Translations under genes and position numbers: made by a program
Source of the DNA: WTGA01 sp965214055
GTDB taxonomy: Bacteria; Pseudomonadota; Gammaproteobacteria; Arenicellales; Poriferihabitantaceae
Length of the DNA stretch: 64,000 nucleotides
Direction of reading: 5' to 3'
Assembly: GCA_965214055.1 (NCBI GenBank)
Contig: OZ243931.1
Span: 1,984,001-2,048,000 of the forward strand
In this document: positions 17,813 through 27,074 of the stretch, in pieces
Position numbering within the stretch: position 1 is the stretch's first letter
Layout: every line of letters starts with the position of its first letter
The notes under the pieces: model-generated
The model's database searches: none
The model's input: the letters and a program-made list of their open reading frames with translations, nothing else
Told to the model about the DNA's origin: nothing

Positions 17813-18018
17813 GACCGGGTGAAGAAAATGATTGTGATGGTGGATTCTACCTGATCGTGGAATCTTTACCGGAGATAGTTGCAGTCATGGGTTGGTCTGT
17901 GGTGATTCGGGACAAGAAGACAAAAACCCGTGATAATAGTTACTCACGCCTTGGATTAGGGTAGAATCCGCCTCCAATTTTTGCTATCAATCCCCTTTTT
18001 TCGAGGAGAATTCACGAA

Positions 18019-18768
18019 ATGAAAATACTGGTACCTGTAAAACGTGTTATCGATGCCAATATCAGGGTCAGAGTAAAGGCTGATAAAACAGGCGTTGAAA
18101 CAACCAATGTCAAAATGGCGATGAACCCATTTTGTGAAATCGCCGTAGAAGAGGCACTTCGATTGAGGGAAAAAGGGGATGCAGAAGAAGTGATCCTCTT
18201 TTCCGCCGGTCCTGAAAAGAGCCAGGAAACGATCCGGGCAGGCCTTGCCATGGGCGCGGACCGTGGAGTGCATGTCAAGACCGAAGCCATTCTTGAACCC
18301 CTGGCCATCGCGAAAATGATCCAGGCGATTGCCGAAAAAGAAAGCACTGATCTGGTCATTCTTGGCAAGCAATCCATTGATGATGACAACAATCAGACCG
18401 GACAAATGCTGGCAGCGATCATGCGGCGTCCATTGGGGAGTTACATTTCCAAAATTGAAAAAAACGGAGAGGGGTTTGCCATTACCCGTGAAATTGATGC
18501 GGGTCTGGAAAGGCTGCAGATTTCCAGCCCCGCAGTCGTCACCACCGACCTTCGTCTGAATGAGCCCCGTTATGCATCATTGCCAAACATCATGAAGGCG
18601 AAAAGGAAACCCATTGAGGTTTTAACGCCTGAAGAACTTGGAGTGGATATTTCCAACCGGATTGAAGTGATTCAGGTCAATGAGCCACCCGCCCGTGAGG
18701 CCGGGATCATGGTGGCGGATGCTTCCGAACTTGTCGATAAACTTAAAAATGAAGCGAAGGTGATTTAA
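18019..18768 (+). CDS. etfB: Electron transfer flavoprotein beta subunit
   Basis: 249 residues beginning MKILVPVKRVIDANIRVRVK, the standard EtfB N-terminus, with the AMP-binding region VILGKQSIDDDNNQTGQMLA near residue 113 and the C-terminal recognition-loop area. EtfAB is a soluble FAD/AMP heterodimer that takes electrons from acyl-CoA, dimethylglycine and sarcosine dehydrogenases and passes them to ETF-ubiquinone oxidoreductase. A GAGGAGAA Shine-Dalgarno (18003-18010) sits 8 nt before the ATG. It is followed with no gap by etfA. The two dimethylglycine-dehydrogenase-like genes 4-9 kb upstream are likely clients. Confidence 0.96.
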   Translation: MKILVPVKRVIDANIRVRVKADKTGVETTNVKMAMNPFCEIAVEEALRLREKGDAEEVILFSAGPEKSQETIRAGLAMGADRGVHVKTEAILEPLAIAKMIQAIAEKESTDLVILGKQSIDDDNNQTGQMLAAIMRRPLGSYISKIEKNGEGFAITREIDAGLERLQISSPAVVTTDLRLNEPRYASLPNIMKAKRKPIEVLTPEELGVDISNRIEVIQVNEPPAREAGIMVADASELVDKLKNEAKVI

Positions 18769-19707
18769 ATGAGCATTCTAGTCATTGCCGAGCACGATCA
18801 ATCAGATTTGCTGCCCGCAACATTCAATACCGTCACCGCAGCAACCCAGGTCGGTGGAGAGGTGCATGTACTGGTGGCAGGACAGGATTGTGGTGCCATT
18901 GCGGAGGCTGCATCGAAAATTACCGGTGTGAGCAGGGTTCTGGTCTGTGATTCGGTTACCCACGCACAGGATATTACAGAAAATATGGCTGCCCTCATTC
19001 AGGCCAGGTCAGGGGACTACAGCCATGTGATGGCCCCGGCATCGACTTTTGGCAAGGCCCTGATCCCGTATGCGGCCGCGTTGTGTGATGTCCAGGCCAT
19101 TTCGGATATCAGCGAAGTCGTGGACAGTGATACGTTTGTACGACCGATCTATGCCGGTAACGCGCTGGCAACGGTAAAGTCTTCGGATTCCCTCAAGATG
19201 ATTACGGTTCGAACCACGGCTTTTGACTCGGCTGAATGCGAGGGCGGCAGTGCTGAAATCGAAAATATTGAAGACGTTGCGGTGACAGACTGCGTTCAGT
19301 TTATCGAGCAGTCGTTGAGTCCCAGTGAAAGACCGGAGCTGACCTCGGCCAAAGTGGTTGTGTCTGGTGGTCGTGGCATGCAAAACGGTGAAAACTTCGT
19401 GATGCTGGAACAGTTGGCGGATACCCTGGGGGGTGCGGTGGGAGCTTCGCGGGCGGCAGTGGACGCCGGATTTGTGCCGAACGACTACCAGGTTGGGCAG
19501 ACCGGCAAGGTCGTCGCACCTGACCTGTACCTGGCAGTGGGGATTTCGGGGGCCATTCAGCATCTTGCCGGAATGAAGGATTCGAAAGTGATTGTTGCAA
19601 TCAACCATGATGAAGAGGCCCCGATTTTTCAGGTGACCGACTACGGATGGAATGAGGACCTGTTCAAGGCGGTTCCCGCTCTTCAGGCTGAACTGGAAAA
19701 GGAGTAA
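18769..19707 (+). CDS. etfA: Electron transfer flavoprotein alpha subunit
   Basis: 312 residues. The C-terminal FAD domain is plain: VVSGGRGMQNGENF, LADTLGGAVGASRAAVDAGF, QVGQTGKVVAPDLYLAVGIS, GAIQHLAGMKDSKVIVAIN. The ATG follows the etfB stop codon directly (TAA-ATG), so the two are translationally coupled. EtfA binds FAD and, with EtfB, shuttles electrons from flavin dehydrogenases to the quinone pool. Length and domain order are normal. Confidence 0.96.
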   Translation: MSILVIAEHDQSDLLPATFNTVTAATQVGGEVHVLVAGQDCGAIAEAASKITGVSRVLVCDSVTHAQDITENMAALIQARSGDYSHVMAPASTFGKALIPYAAALCDVQAISDISEVVDSDTFVRPIYAGNALATVKSSDSLKMITVRTTAFDSAECEGGSAEIENIEDVAVTDCVQFIEQSLSPSERPELTSAKVVVSGGRGMQNGENFVMLEQLADTLGGAVGASRAAVDAGFVPNDYQVGQTGKVVAPDLYLAVGISGAIQHLAGMKDSKVIVAINHDEEAPIFQVTDYGWNEDLFKAVPALQAELEKE

Positions 19708-20185
19708 GTCAATCCCGAAACAGGGGTTCCGATCCAAAAGAACAACTCTCCGGGTTCGGTTTTGACCCGGAACCGCCCGGGATGAGTGAGATTTGACCGC
19801 TGCGGCCGAGGTGGGAAGGACTTCGTGGGGGGATCTGGTTGGGATGGCCGGGGCAGACGGTATTGTTCCCCAAACCACGGCTTCCGTCCCCCTGAGGGAA
19901 GGATGGTGGGATGTCCCATGGGTTGGCCCGGGAACAAGTGAAGCCAGGGAGGCGGTCTGAAGTCCTGATCGGGTGAACTCCCGGTGGGACAAACGGGTTT
20001 TGCATTGGCTTGACCAGCCCGGACCGGGATGAATCGATCTTTCCTCATGGGCAACCGCACACCGGGCACAGTCCGGTCTGCCGGGGCTCCACAACAGGGG
20101 ATATGGTTGGCCAGGCGCCACATGGATGGATTTTTGGTTGTCAATTTCCCCGCGATGTGGCAGTTTTCCATGAACGGGTTTCCCA
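19708..20185. other. 478-bp intergenic stretch after etfA
   Basis: No credible gene. A small imperfect GC hairpin (CCGGGT at 19750-19755, ACCCGG at 19765-19770) lies 42 bp after the etfA stop without a clear T-tract; it may help end the etfBA message. The promoter of the PLP/Rieske/CoA-transferase operon should be in the later part. Confidence 0.4.
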
Positions 20186-21247
20186 ATGTCTGGAATGTCA
20201 AAAACAGTTGTAATTTCCCCGAATTTGCTGAATCAGTTTCCCCGGGTTGAATTGGGTCATGTCCCGACTCCACTGGAGCGGTTGCCAGGACTGTCGGAAA
20301 TGTACGGGGTACGGCTCTATGTGAAGCGTGATGACTGTACCGGGTTGGCGCTGGGGGGCAACAAGGTACGCCAGCTGGAATTTTACCTTGGGGATGCATT
20401 GGCGAAGAACTGTGATACGATATTGAGCACGGGGGCGGTCCAGTCCAATTACATGCGTCTGCTCGCCGCCGCCGCGAGCAAGCTGGGCCTTGAGTGTCAT
20501 ATACAGGTGGAGCACCGGGTCGATAACCCATCCATGGAGTACCAGTGCTCGGGAAACAGGCTGCTGACGGGCCTGTTGGGTTCCACTATTCACGATTACC
20601 ACGCAGGGCAGGATGAACAAGAGGCAGACCGGGCCGTTCATCTCATCGCTCACCGCTTGCAGAATCAGGGTCGCAGACCGTATGTCATTCCCCTGGCTCC
20701 CACCAGGACGCCCAAAGGTGCACTGGGGTATGCCGTGGCCGCCGGGGAATTAATCCGGCAAATGGATGATCTGGGTCTTTCGCCCGATCTCGTGGTGGTG
20801 GGGTCCGGGAGCGGCCTGACCCATGCGGGTCTCTTGTTCGGACTTCGTTTGCATGGCTCCAGATTGCCGGTACTCGGTGCTTGTGTAAGACGAAGCCAGG
20901 AACTTCAGGCACCCCGGATCCTTGATCACTGCTCTCATTTGTCTGCCATGATGAATATCCCGAAACTGGTGGAAAAAAAAGATGTCTGGGTCGATGATCA
21001 CGCCCTGGCGCCGGGGTATGGACAGGCATCCCGGATCGTGACCCATGCGGTTCATCTGGCCGCGACACGGGAGGGGCTGCTCACAGACCCGGTGTATTCG
21101 GGCAAGGCCCTGGGTTGTCTTTTGCACAGGATCAAGACCGGAAAATTGGCCCGCTACAAGGAAATCATCTTTATTCACACCGGGGGCATACCGGCACTGT
21201 TTGCCTACCGGTCGGATGTGGAAGAATACGGGGGGAAGCAGACATGA
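20186..21247 (+). CDS. PLP-dependent D-cysteine desulfhydrase / cysteate sulfo-lyase / ACC deaminase family protein
   Basis: 353 residues of the fold-type II PLP family: VPTPLERLPGLSEMYGVRLY, YVKRDDCTGLALGGNKVRQL with the Schiff-base lysine in GGNKVRQLE near residue 60, STGAVQSNYMR, and GSGSGLTHAGL as the phosphate-binding loop. Members include D-cysteine desulfhydrase DcyD, L-cysteate sulfo-lyase CuyA and ACC deaminase; sequence alone does not separate them here. They eliminate sulfide, sulfite or ammonia from small amino acids. The stop codon overlaps the start of the Rieske gene (ATGA at 21244-21247), so the two are coupled. A role in breaking a C-S or C-N bond of the same substrate is inferred. 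Confidence 0.8.
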   Translation: MSGMSKTVVISPNLLNQFPRVELGHVPTPLERLPGLSEMYGVRLYVKRDDCTGLALGGNKVRQLEFYLGDALAKNCDTILSTGAVQSNYMRLLAAAASKLGLECHIQVEHRVDNPSMEYQCSGNRLLTGLLGSTIHDYHAGQDEQEADRAVHLIAHRLQNQGRRPYVIPLAPTRTPKGALGYAVAAGELIRQMDDLGLSPDLVVVGSGSGLTHAGLLFGLRLHGSRLPVLGACVRRSQELQAPRILDHCSHLSAMMNIPKLVEKKDVWVDDHALAPGYGQASRIVTHAVHLAATREGLLTDPVYSGKALGCLLHRIKTGKLARYKEIIFIHTGGIPALFAYRSDVEEYGGKQT

Positions 21248-22287
21248 CCGGTGTAGTGAAGTCGCTGCCTGCGAACTGGTATGCGAATGAAGAAATCTTT
21301 CAGTTGGAGCAGGACAGGATATTTTCGAAAAACTGGAGTTTCGTCGCCCATGCCGGGCAAATCGAGAAACCGGGAAGTTTTGTTACCGCATCCATCGCGG
21401 GGGTTTCAATCATTGTCCTGAAATCACTGGAACACGAGATCCGGGGCTTTGTGAATATCTGCCGCCACCGTGCTTCTCCTCTTTGTACCCGGGAAAGCGG
21501 AGAAATTACCCGGTTTACCTGCCCCTACCATGCATGGAGCTATGACCTGGATGGAACTTTGCTGTCCGCCCCCGGGGTGGAGTTGGGTCGCGACATGGAT
21601 GCCTCGAAATTCGGGTTGATCCCGGTTCGTGTGAGCAGTTGGAACAACCTCATTTTTGCATGCCTGGACAGGGATTGTGCAAGTCTTTCAGACTGGCTGG
21701 GAGATATTGTTTTCATTGCAGGGGAGTATCCTCCCTTGTCTGAGATGGATTATGCGTGCATGCAGTCAAACCAATGCGAGATCAACTGGAAAAATTACAG
21801 CGATAATTCTGCCGAGGGCTATCATCTGCCACTGGTTCATCCTGAACTCAACAAGTCTCTGGTCGCCCGTCGGACCAGGATCAAGGTCCATGAAAACGGC
21901 CGGTTCGTGGGGTTTGATATCACGTATAAAGAGGGTGAATCCGTCTCTCCGGGATATTGGGTGTACAAATACCCTGGATTGTTGATGCACTTTTCCCTGA
22001 GCAGCTTTAATGTTGAAAAGGTGACACCATTGAGCCCGACCCGCACCGGGATGCACCGCTGGTTCTGGTTTAAGCCCGGGGTGGGGGAGCCGCAACGTAA
22101 ACAGGTCGTTTCATTGTCCAACCAGGTGATTCAGCAGGATATGGATATTTGCAGGGAGGTGCAGAAAAATCTCGAAAGCGGGTTTTTCCGGGACGGCATG
22201 CTCTTTCATGACCGGGAGCCCGGGACCATCTATTTTCAACAATGTGTACGGGAGTCATTGGGTGAGCAGTCGTATGACAAATCCTAG
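21244..22287 (+). CDS. Rieske non-heme iron oxygenase alpha subunit, quaternary-ammonium type
   Basis: 347 residues from the ATG at 21244. The Rieske [2Fe-2S] ligands are C73-x-H75 and C93-xx-H96 (CRHRASPLC, CPYHAWSYD). The catalytic iron site is in NWKNYSDNSAEGYHLPLVH with His194 and His199; the bridging acid three residues before His194 is Glu191 rather than the usual Asp, as in carnitine monooxygenase CntA and relatives. A late acid (QQDMDICREVQ) would be the third ligand. CntA, GbcA and stachydrine demethylase act on carnitine, glycine betaine or proline betaine and need a separate reductase, which is not seen here. It overlaps the neighbouring genes on both sides (4 nt and 14 nt). Confidence 0.88.
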   Translation: MTGVVKSLPANWYANEEIFQLEQDRIFSKNWSFVAHAGQIEKPGSFVTASIAGVSIIVLKSLEHEIRGFVNICRHRASPLCTRESGEITRFTCPYHAWSYDLDGTLLSAPGVELGRDMDASKFGLIPVRVSSWNNLIFACLDRDCASLSDWLGDIVFIAGEYPPLSEMDYACMQSNQCEINWKNYSDNSAEGYHLPLVHPELNKSLVARRTRIKVHENGRFVGFDITYKEGESVSPGYWVYKYPGLLMHFSLSSFNVEKVTPLSPTRTGMHRWFWFKPGVGEPQRKQVVSLSNQVIQQDMDICREVQKNLESGFFRDGMLFHDREPGTIYFQQCVRESLGEQSYDKS

Positions 22288-23437
22288 AACTGGCCCACTG
22301 CAGGATGTCACAGTGATCGATTTGACCCGTGTTCTCGCGGGTCCCTTCCTGACCATGATGCTGTCCGACCTCGGTGCCAGGGTCATCAAGGTGGAATGGC
22401 CGGGGAAGGGGGATGACGCCCGGCATTTTGGCCCTTTCGTAAACGGTGAGTCCGCCTATTTTGCAACCATTAACCGGGGAAAAGAAAGTATCGCGCTCAA
22501 CCTGAAGGATCGGGACGATCGGATGATTCTGGAGAAACTGATCAGAAAAGGAGATATCCTGGTTGAGAATTTCTCGGCAGGTGCCCTGGACAGACTGGGG
22601 TACGGCTGGGCTACTTTGCAGCGCATCAATCCCAGGCTGATCTATGCGGCGGTTTCGGGATTTGGACATACCGGTCCGTACAGGGACCGGCCCGCCTATG
22701 ACCTGGTGGTACAGGGAATGGGCGGAGTGATGAGCCTTACCGGTAGTGAGGATATGCCACCGGTGCGGGTCGGGACATCCATTGGCGATATTACCGCGGG
22801 AATGTTTGGGTTAAGCGGGGTATTGTCCGCCCTTTATGATCGGGAAAGAACCGGGAAGGGCATGAAAGTCGATGTCGGGATGCTCGATTGCCAAGTCGCG
22901 ATTCTGGAAAATGCAATCAGCCGTTACTTTGCTGAAAATGCAGTGCCGAAACCTTTGGGGCTTCGACACCCGTCTATTACACCATTTGCGGGCCTGAAAG
23001 CCAAAAATGACGAATACATCATCATTGCCGTTGGAAACGACGGCATGTTTCACAAATTTTGTGATGTCATTGGCCGCAAGGAACTCAGTACGGACCCGCG
23101 TTTCGAGAACAATGCCGGGCGTACCCACCATTACCGGTCACTGTACCGCGAACTGGAAAAGTCCCTGGAGACCAAATCCGTTGCCGATTGGCTGGAGATA
23201 TTTCAACATGCCGGAATCCCGTGTGGACCGATCAATGACATTGAGCAGGTGGCCAATGACCCCCACATTGCAGAACGAAATATGATTGTTACGGCGCAAA
23301 CCAAAAGTGGGGCGCAATTCAAAATGCCGGGAAACCCCATCAAGTTCTCGGGCTACGATGATCCGGATACGAGAGCGGGTCCACCGGCCAACGATCAGGA
23401 CAGGGAAACCATTCTCAAATGGATCATGGACAGTTGA
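22274..23437 (+). CDS. CaiB/BaiF family (class III) CoA-transferase
   Basis: 387 residues from the ATG at 22274, which overlaps the Rieske gene by 14 nt. Typical class III features: LTRVLAGPFLTMMLSDLGAR near residue 18, VIKVEWPGKGDDAR, NRGKESIALNLKD, VSGFGHTGPYRDRPAYDLVV with the catalytic Asp near residue 170, and GMKVDVGMLDCQVAILENA. These enzymes move CoA between acids such as carnitine/gamma-butyrobetaine, formate/oxalate or succinate/malate. In this operon it could activate the carboxylic acid left by the Rieske step. The substrate is unknown. Confidence 0.88.
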   Translation: MTNPRTGPLQDVTVIDLTRVLAGPFLTMMLSDLGARVIKVEWPGKGDDARHFGPFVNGESAYFATINRGKESIALNLKDRDDRMILEKLIRKGDILVENFSAGALDRLGYGWATLQRINPRLIYAAVSGFGHTGPYRDRPAYDLVVQGMGGVMSLTGSEDMPPVRVGTSIGDITAGMFGLSGVLSALYDRERTGKGMKVDVGMLDCQVAILENAISRYFAENAVPKPLGLRHPSITPFAGLKAKNDEYIIIAVGNDGMFHKFCDVIGRKELSTDPRFENNAGRTHHYRSLYRELEKSLETKSVADWLEIFQHAGIPCGPINDIEQVANDPHIAERNMIVTAQTKSGAQFKMPGNPIKFSGYDDPDTRAGPPANDQDRETILKWIMDS

Positions 23438-23525
23438 GAGAATGCTTGCCGGGAGATGACATGGATGTTCAAAAACGCGGGTTTCGGGTCGGGAAGTGGG
23501 GGAATTGATTCGGGCAACCCCCAGA

Positions 23526-24695
23526 TCAATCCGGGATCCTGCGGTCAAGACCACGAATGATGTTCTTTTCCCGGTCAAAAAACGGAATTTCGACGATCTC
23601 GCACGTATGCAGGGTTTTGTCCGGCAACTCCAGTTGAAGCATGCGTCCCACCCAATCACCGGGTTCATCAAACCGCACATAGCCGATCCCGCATCCAAGG
23701 GTGGGGGAGGGTACCCCCGATGTGATGTGACCCACAGCCCTGCCGCCATCCAGGACAAGGCTGCCAGCCGTTGGGGTTTCGGTCTGGCAGGTCAGTCCCA
23801 GGAGCAGGGGACGCCGGTCCCTGCCAACCAGGGCATCGCGGCCCACGAAGTCGCTTTTGTCCAGATCGATGAAAGGGGCAAGGCCGGCTTCGAATGGGGT
23901 CATGGTGATATCCATGTCTGTCATATTGCCGAGAATACCCGCCTCGATCCGGCGAATGGTCATTGCCCGGGTGGATGAAAACTCCATGCCGTATGGCTCT
24001 CCGGCGGTGATCAGGTGATCCCACAGCCCCAGGTGGTCCGTGGTGGCACCGTCGCAATAGATCTCAAACCCCAGTTCTCCTGTGAAGCCGGTGCGGGAAA
24101 CATAGAGTGTCTGCCCGCCGATGGCGAAAAAACCCGACCGGAAATAGGGCATGTCGCCGGTGATGGCGCCGTCTGATGCCGCGTGCATGATGTCGATTGA
24201 GGCTGGGCCCTGGATTTGAATCACCCGTGAATTCGGATCCGAGATGGTCACATCAAATCCGCCGCTGTGTGCAATGAGCCAGGTCTCAAAGGGGCCATCT
24301 GCCTGTACATACCAGAATCGGTCCGGCCCGAGTTTGAACAGTACACCATCCATCATGACCCCTCCTTGTGGGGTGCAGGCAATCGTATAATAGCCGCGAC
24401 CCTCCCGCATCGGCAGGATGTTGCGGGCGAACACCCTGTCCAAAAACGCAAGCGCATCGGGCCCGCTGATCTCGATGGGCTTTTCAGGGACATCAAAGAT
24501 TAATGCCTTGCGTCGAAGGACCCAGTATTTCTCAACCGGATCCTCTCCCATGTAGATCGCCAGGTAGCGGCCGGCATAAACTCCACGTATCATGTCGGGA
24601 CTGTCTGTACGGGCGATAAAGGGGGATTCCTCAAAACGTCGGGCGCTGATTCGCACCGTGTTTTCCAGATCCGAGGATTCTTGCAGATTCTTCAT
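23526..24695 (-). CDS. GcvT/DmdA-like aminomethyltransferase family protein, paralogue A
   Basis: 389 residues. GcvT-fold hallmarks: FDVPEKPIEISGPDALAFLD near residue 68, WYVQADGPFETWLIAHS, RVIQIQGPASIDIMH, VSRTGFTGELGFEIYCDG near 205, and RRIEAGILGNMTDMD near 255. The N-terminal ISARRFEESPF block is shared with the gene at 33063-34229, its clear paralogue. GcvT-fold proteins transfer a methyl or methylene group from an N- or S-methyl donor to tetrahydrofolate. Its ATG overlaps the stop of the molybdoenzyme gene (24692-24695), making it the last gene of a five-gene operon with a betaine/TMAO-type transporter. By inference it demethylates the imported compound or its reduced form. Confidence 0.82.
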   Translation of the reverse strand: MKNLQESSDLENTVRISARRFEESPFIARTDSPDMIRGVYAGRYLAIYMGEDPVEKYWVLRRKALIFDVPEKPIEISGPDALAFLDRVFARNILPMREGRGYYTIACTPQGGVMMDGVLFKLGPDRFWYVQADGPFETWLIAHSGGFDVTISDPNSRVIQIQGPASIDIMHAASDGAITGDMPYFRSGFFAIGGQTLYVSRTGFTGELGFEIYCDGATTDHLGLWDHLITAGEPYGMEFSSTRAMTIRRIEAGILGNMTDMDITMTPFEAGLAPFIDLDKSDFVGRDALVGRDRRPLLLGLTCQTETPTAGSLVLDGGRAVGHITSGVPSPTLGCGIGYVRFDEPGDWVGRMLQLELPDKTLHTCEIVEIPFFDREKNIIRGLDRRIPD

Positions 24696-27049
24696 GTTGT
24701 TGGCTTCTGGTTTGACGGATTCCCCTGGAAAGGCCGGGGGCGTAGAATGCGTGGTGGTTGATGTGCGGTGATGGCGGGGGGCGTTCCGCTGCAGCGTTCT
24801 ATCTCCACCAGGCAGGAATGTGCAATCGGCCCCTGGCCAAGTCTTGATGTCCCCTTGTCAGGAGTCAGGACGTTGGGATTGCCGTGTTTGCAAAGGCTTG
24901 CGGCCTCGGCTGGGTCCATGGGATCGAACCAGGCCCCGGTACTCATCTGCACCACACCCGGCCGTATTTTGTCGCTGATTTGCACGCCGGCGAGGCAGGC
25001 ACCCCGATGATTGAACAGTCGCACGATGTCGCCATTTTCAAGGCCCCGTGCCTGAGCATCCACTGCATTCATTTGCACCGGCTCGCGTCCATGGATTTTG
25101 GTGGACCGGCTGTAGCGGCCGTGGTCAATCTGTGAATGCAGCTTGTTCTGGGGCTGGTTCGAGATCAGGTGCAGGGGGTACCGGAGATCTTTGGCCCCAA
25201 GCCATTCACAAGGTTCCCGCCAGACCGGATAACCCGGGCAGTCATCGTACCCAAACCCTGCCACGGTTTTGGAAAAAATCTCGATTTTCCCGCTTGGAGT
25301 GGTCAGGGGATTTTGTTCCGGGTTGGCCCGGAAATTACGCAGCATCACCGTGGGTTCCGATGGAGCATCGACTTTAAACCAGCCGTCCATACGGAATTGT
25401 TCGTAGTCCGGGAGATGAATCCCGGCTTCAGCCGCGTACTCCCGGGTTTGTCCGTAAATCCAGCGCTGCCAGCTTTCATCGCTGCGCCCTTCGGTGAAAT
25501 CCTGTTCAATGCCCATGGCCCGTGCAATGCCTGCGAAAATCTCGAAGTCATTGCGGCTTTTCCGGTAGGGTTTCGTCAGTTTCGACATCGACACGATATA
25601 CGGGTCCCGGGGTGTCATCGCGATGTCCCGGCGTTCCAACGGCGTCGTGCAGGGCAGCACAATATCCGACCGTTTGGCAAGGGAATTCCAGCACCATTCA
25701 TTGACAATAACGGTATCCGGCTTTGCCCAGGCCCGCATCAGCCGGTTGAGGTCCTGATGATGGTGAAAGGGGTTGCCCCCCGCCCAGTAGACCAACCGGG
25801 TGTCCGGGTATTCGTAGGGTACTCCGTCAAAGTCAAACGTCTTTCCGGGATGAAGAAGCAGGTCACTGATCCGGGCGACAGGAATGAAATCATCGACTGG
25901 ATTATGGCCTTGGGGAAACGCTGCGCCGTTGAGTATTGTGAACTGGCCGCCGACATGGTTTGTGGCGCTGTAACCGAATCCCACCCCGGTACCCGGCAGA
26001 CCGATCTGGCCCAGCATGCATGCCACCATGATCGCCGCCCAAAAGGGCTGTTCTCCATGGTCCTGCCGGGTCAGGGACCAACTCACCGAAATCATTGTGC
26101 GTTTGGCTGCCATTCGTCTGGCCAGGGACCGGATCGTGTCTGCCGGGATTTCGCTGATTTGCGCCGCCCAGTCGGGGGACTTTGCCAACCCATCGGTTTT
26201 ACCCAGCAGGTAGGGCAGGAATTGTTCGAAACCTTCTGTATAGCGGCCCAGAAAGGCCGGGTCGCTCAAGCCTTCCACATGGAGTGTATGGGCGATACCC
26301 AGCATAATGGCGGTGTCGGTGTTGGGCCGCGGTGCTATCCATTCACCGTTGACCTCGTCACACAGGTCCGATTTGAGCGGGCTGATATTCACGAATTCAA
26401 TGCCGGCAGCGGCGGCTGCGGCCAGGTGTTCACGTTGATAGTGATATCCTGTCCCGCCCTGGCAAATCTGCCCATTCTTCAGGGGGATTCCACCAAAACA
26501 AACCAGCAACTCGGTGTTTTCGCGGATGGACTCCCAACTGGTGCAGGTGTCCAGATAGGCGCGGTAACTGCCGAGGATATGCGGCACAACGGCTTCTGCA
26601 GCAGCGAAGCTGTAGGTGAATCTGGATCGGGTATATCCACCAATGCAATTGAGAAACCGGTGCAGCTGGCTTTGGGCGTGATGAAATCGCCCCGCACTTG
26701 CCCAGCCATAGGAGCCGCCAAAAATGGCAGCATTCCCGAAGTTTTCCCTGACCCGGTTCAGTTCGTCGGCAACCAGGTTCTCGACCTGCTCCCAGCCTAC
26801 TTCAACAAACGGATCCACCCCGCGCAGGTCACCACGCGTACCAGGGCCGCTGTCAAGCCAGCTCTTGCGAACCATCGGTGCGTCGATTCGGGTGGGGCCG
26901 TGCTGCACATCCACAATGCCCGGACCAATCGGGGATGGGTCCGGGTCCTGTTCGAACCCCAGGAGTTCCTGCACCTGGCCATCGCGAACCCGGGCCCGGT
27001 ACGTTCCCCAGTGTGAACTGGTCAACGGCAGGTCTTCTGTTCCAGGCAC
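24692..27049 (-). CDS. Cytoplasmic DMSO/TMAO/biotin-sulfoxide reductase-type molybdoenzyme
   Basis: 785 residues starting with GTG. It begins LTSSHWGTYRARVRDGQV, like BisC/TorA, with no iron-sulfur Cys motif and no Tat signal, so it should be cytoplasmic like BisC. GGSYGWASAGRFHHAQSQ near residue 111 supplies Tyr114 and Trp116, and TYSFAAAE gives Ser147, the positions of the Mo-coordinating Ser and active-site Tyr/Trp in DMSO reductase. Downstream blocks (NEWCWNSLAKRSDIVLP, LISNQPQNKLHSQ, MNAVDAQARGLENGDIVRL) are the molybdopterin-guanine-dinucleotide regions. Family members reduce N- or S-oxides. The permease gene ends 25 bp upstream and the GcvT-like gene overlaps it. Which oxide it reduces is unknown. 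Confidence 0.88.
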   Translation of the reverse strand: MPGTEDLPLTSSHWGTYRARVRDGQVQELLGFEQDPDPSPIGPGIVDVQHGPTRIDAPMVRKSWLDSGPGTRGDLRGVDPFVEVGWEQVENLVADELNRVRENFGNAAIFGGSYGWASAGRFHHAQSQLHRFLNCIGGYTRSRFTYSFAAAEAVVPHILGSYRAYLDTCTSWESIRENTELLVCFGGIPLKNGQICQGGTGYHYQREHLAAAAAAGIEFVNISPLKSDLCDEVNGEWIAPRPNTDTAIMLGIAHTLHVEGLSDPAFLGRYTEGFEQFLPYLLGKTDGLAKSPDWAAQISEIPADTIRSLARRMAAKRTMISVSWSLTRQDHGEQPFWAAIMVACMLGQIGLPGTGVGFGYSATNHVGGQFTILNGAAFPQGHNPVDDFIPVARISDLLLHPGKTFDFDGVPYEYPDTRLVYWAGGNPFHHHQDLNRLMRAWAKPDTVIVNEWCWNSLAKRSDIVLPCTTPLERRDIAMTPRDPYIVSMSKLTKPYRKSRNDFEIFAGIARAMGIEQDFTEGRSDESWQRWIYGQTREYAAEAGIHLPDYEQFRMDGWFKVDAPSEPTVMLRNFRANPEQNPLTTPSGKIEIFSKTVAGFGYDDCPGYPVWREPCEWLGAKDLRYPLHLISNQPQNKLHSQIDHGRYSRSTKIHGREPVQMNAVDAQARGLENGDIVRLFNHRGACLAGVQISDKIRPGVVQMSTGAWFDPMDPAEAASLCKHGNPNVLTPDKGTSRLGQGPIAHSCLVEIERCSGTPPAITAHQPPRILRPRPFQGNPSNQKPTT

Positions 27050-27074
27050 CGTATCTACTCTCCCACCCGTGGAG

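Noticed and set aside
25136..27016. A 626-residue open frame on the plus strand across the molybdoenzyme gene
   Set aside because: It is the antisense shadow of a GC-rich gene; its translation has no family motif and low-complexity composition.
24692..27049. Formate dehydrogenase or periplasmic nitrate reductase
   Set aside because: No N-terminal Fe-S cysteines and no Cys/Sec ligand; Ser147 and Tyr114/Trp116 indicate the DMSO/TMAO reductase group.
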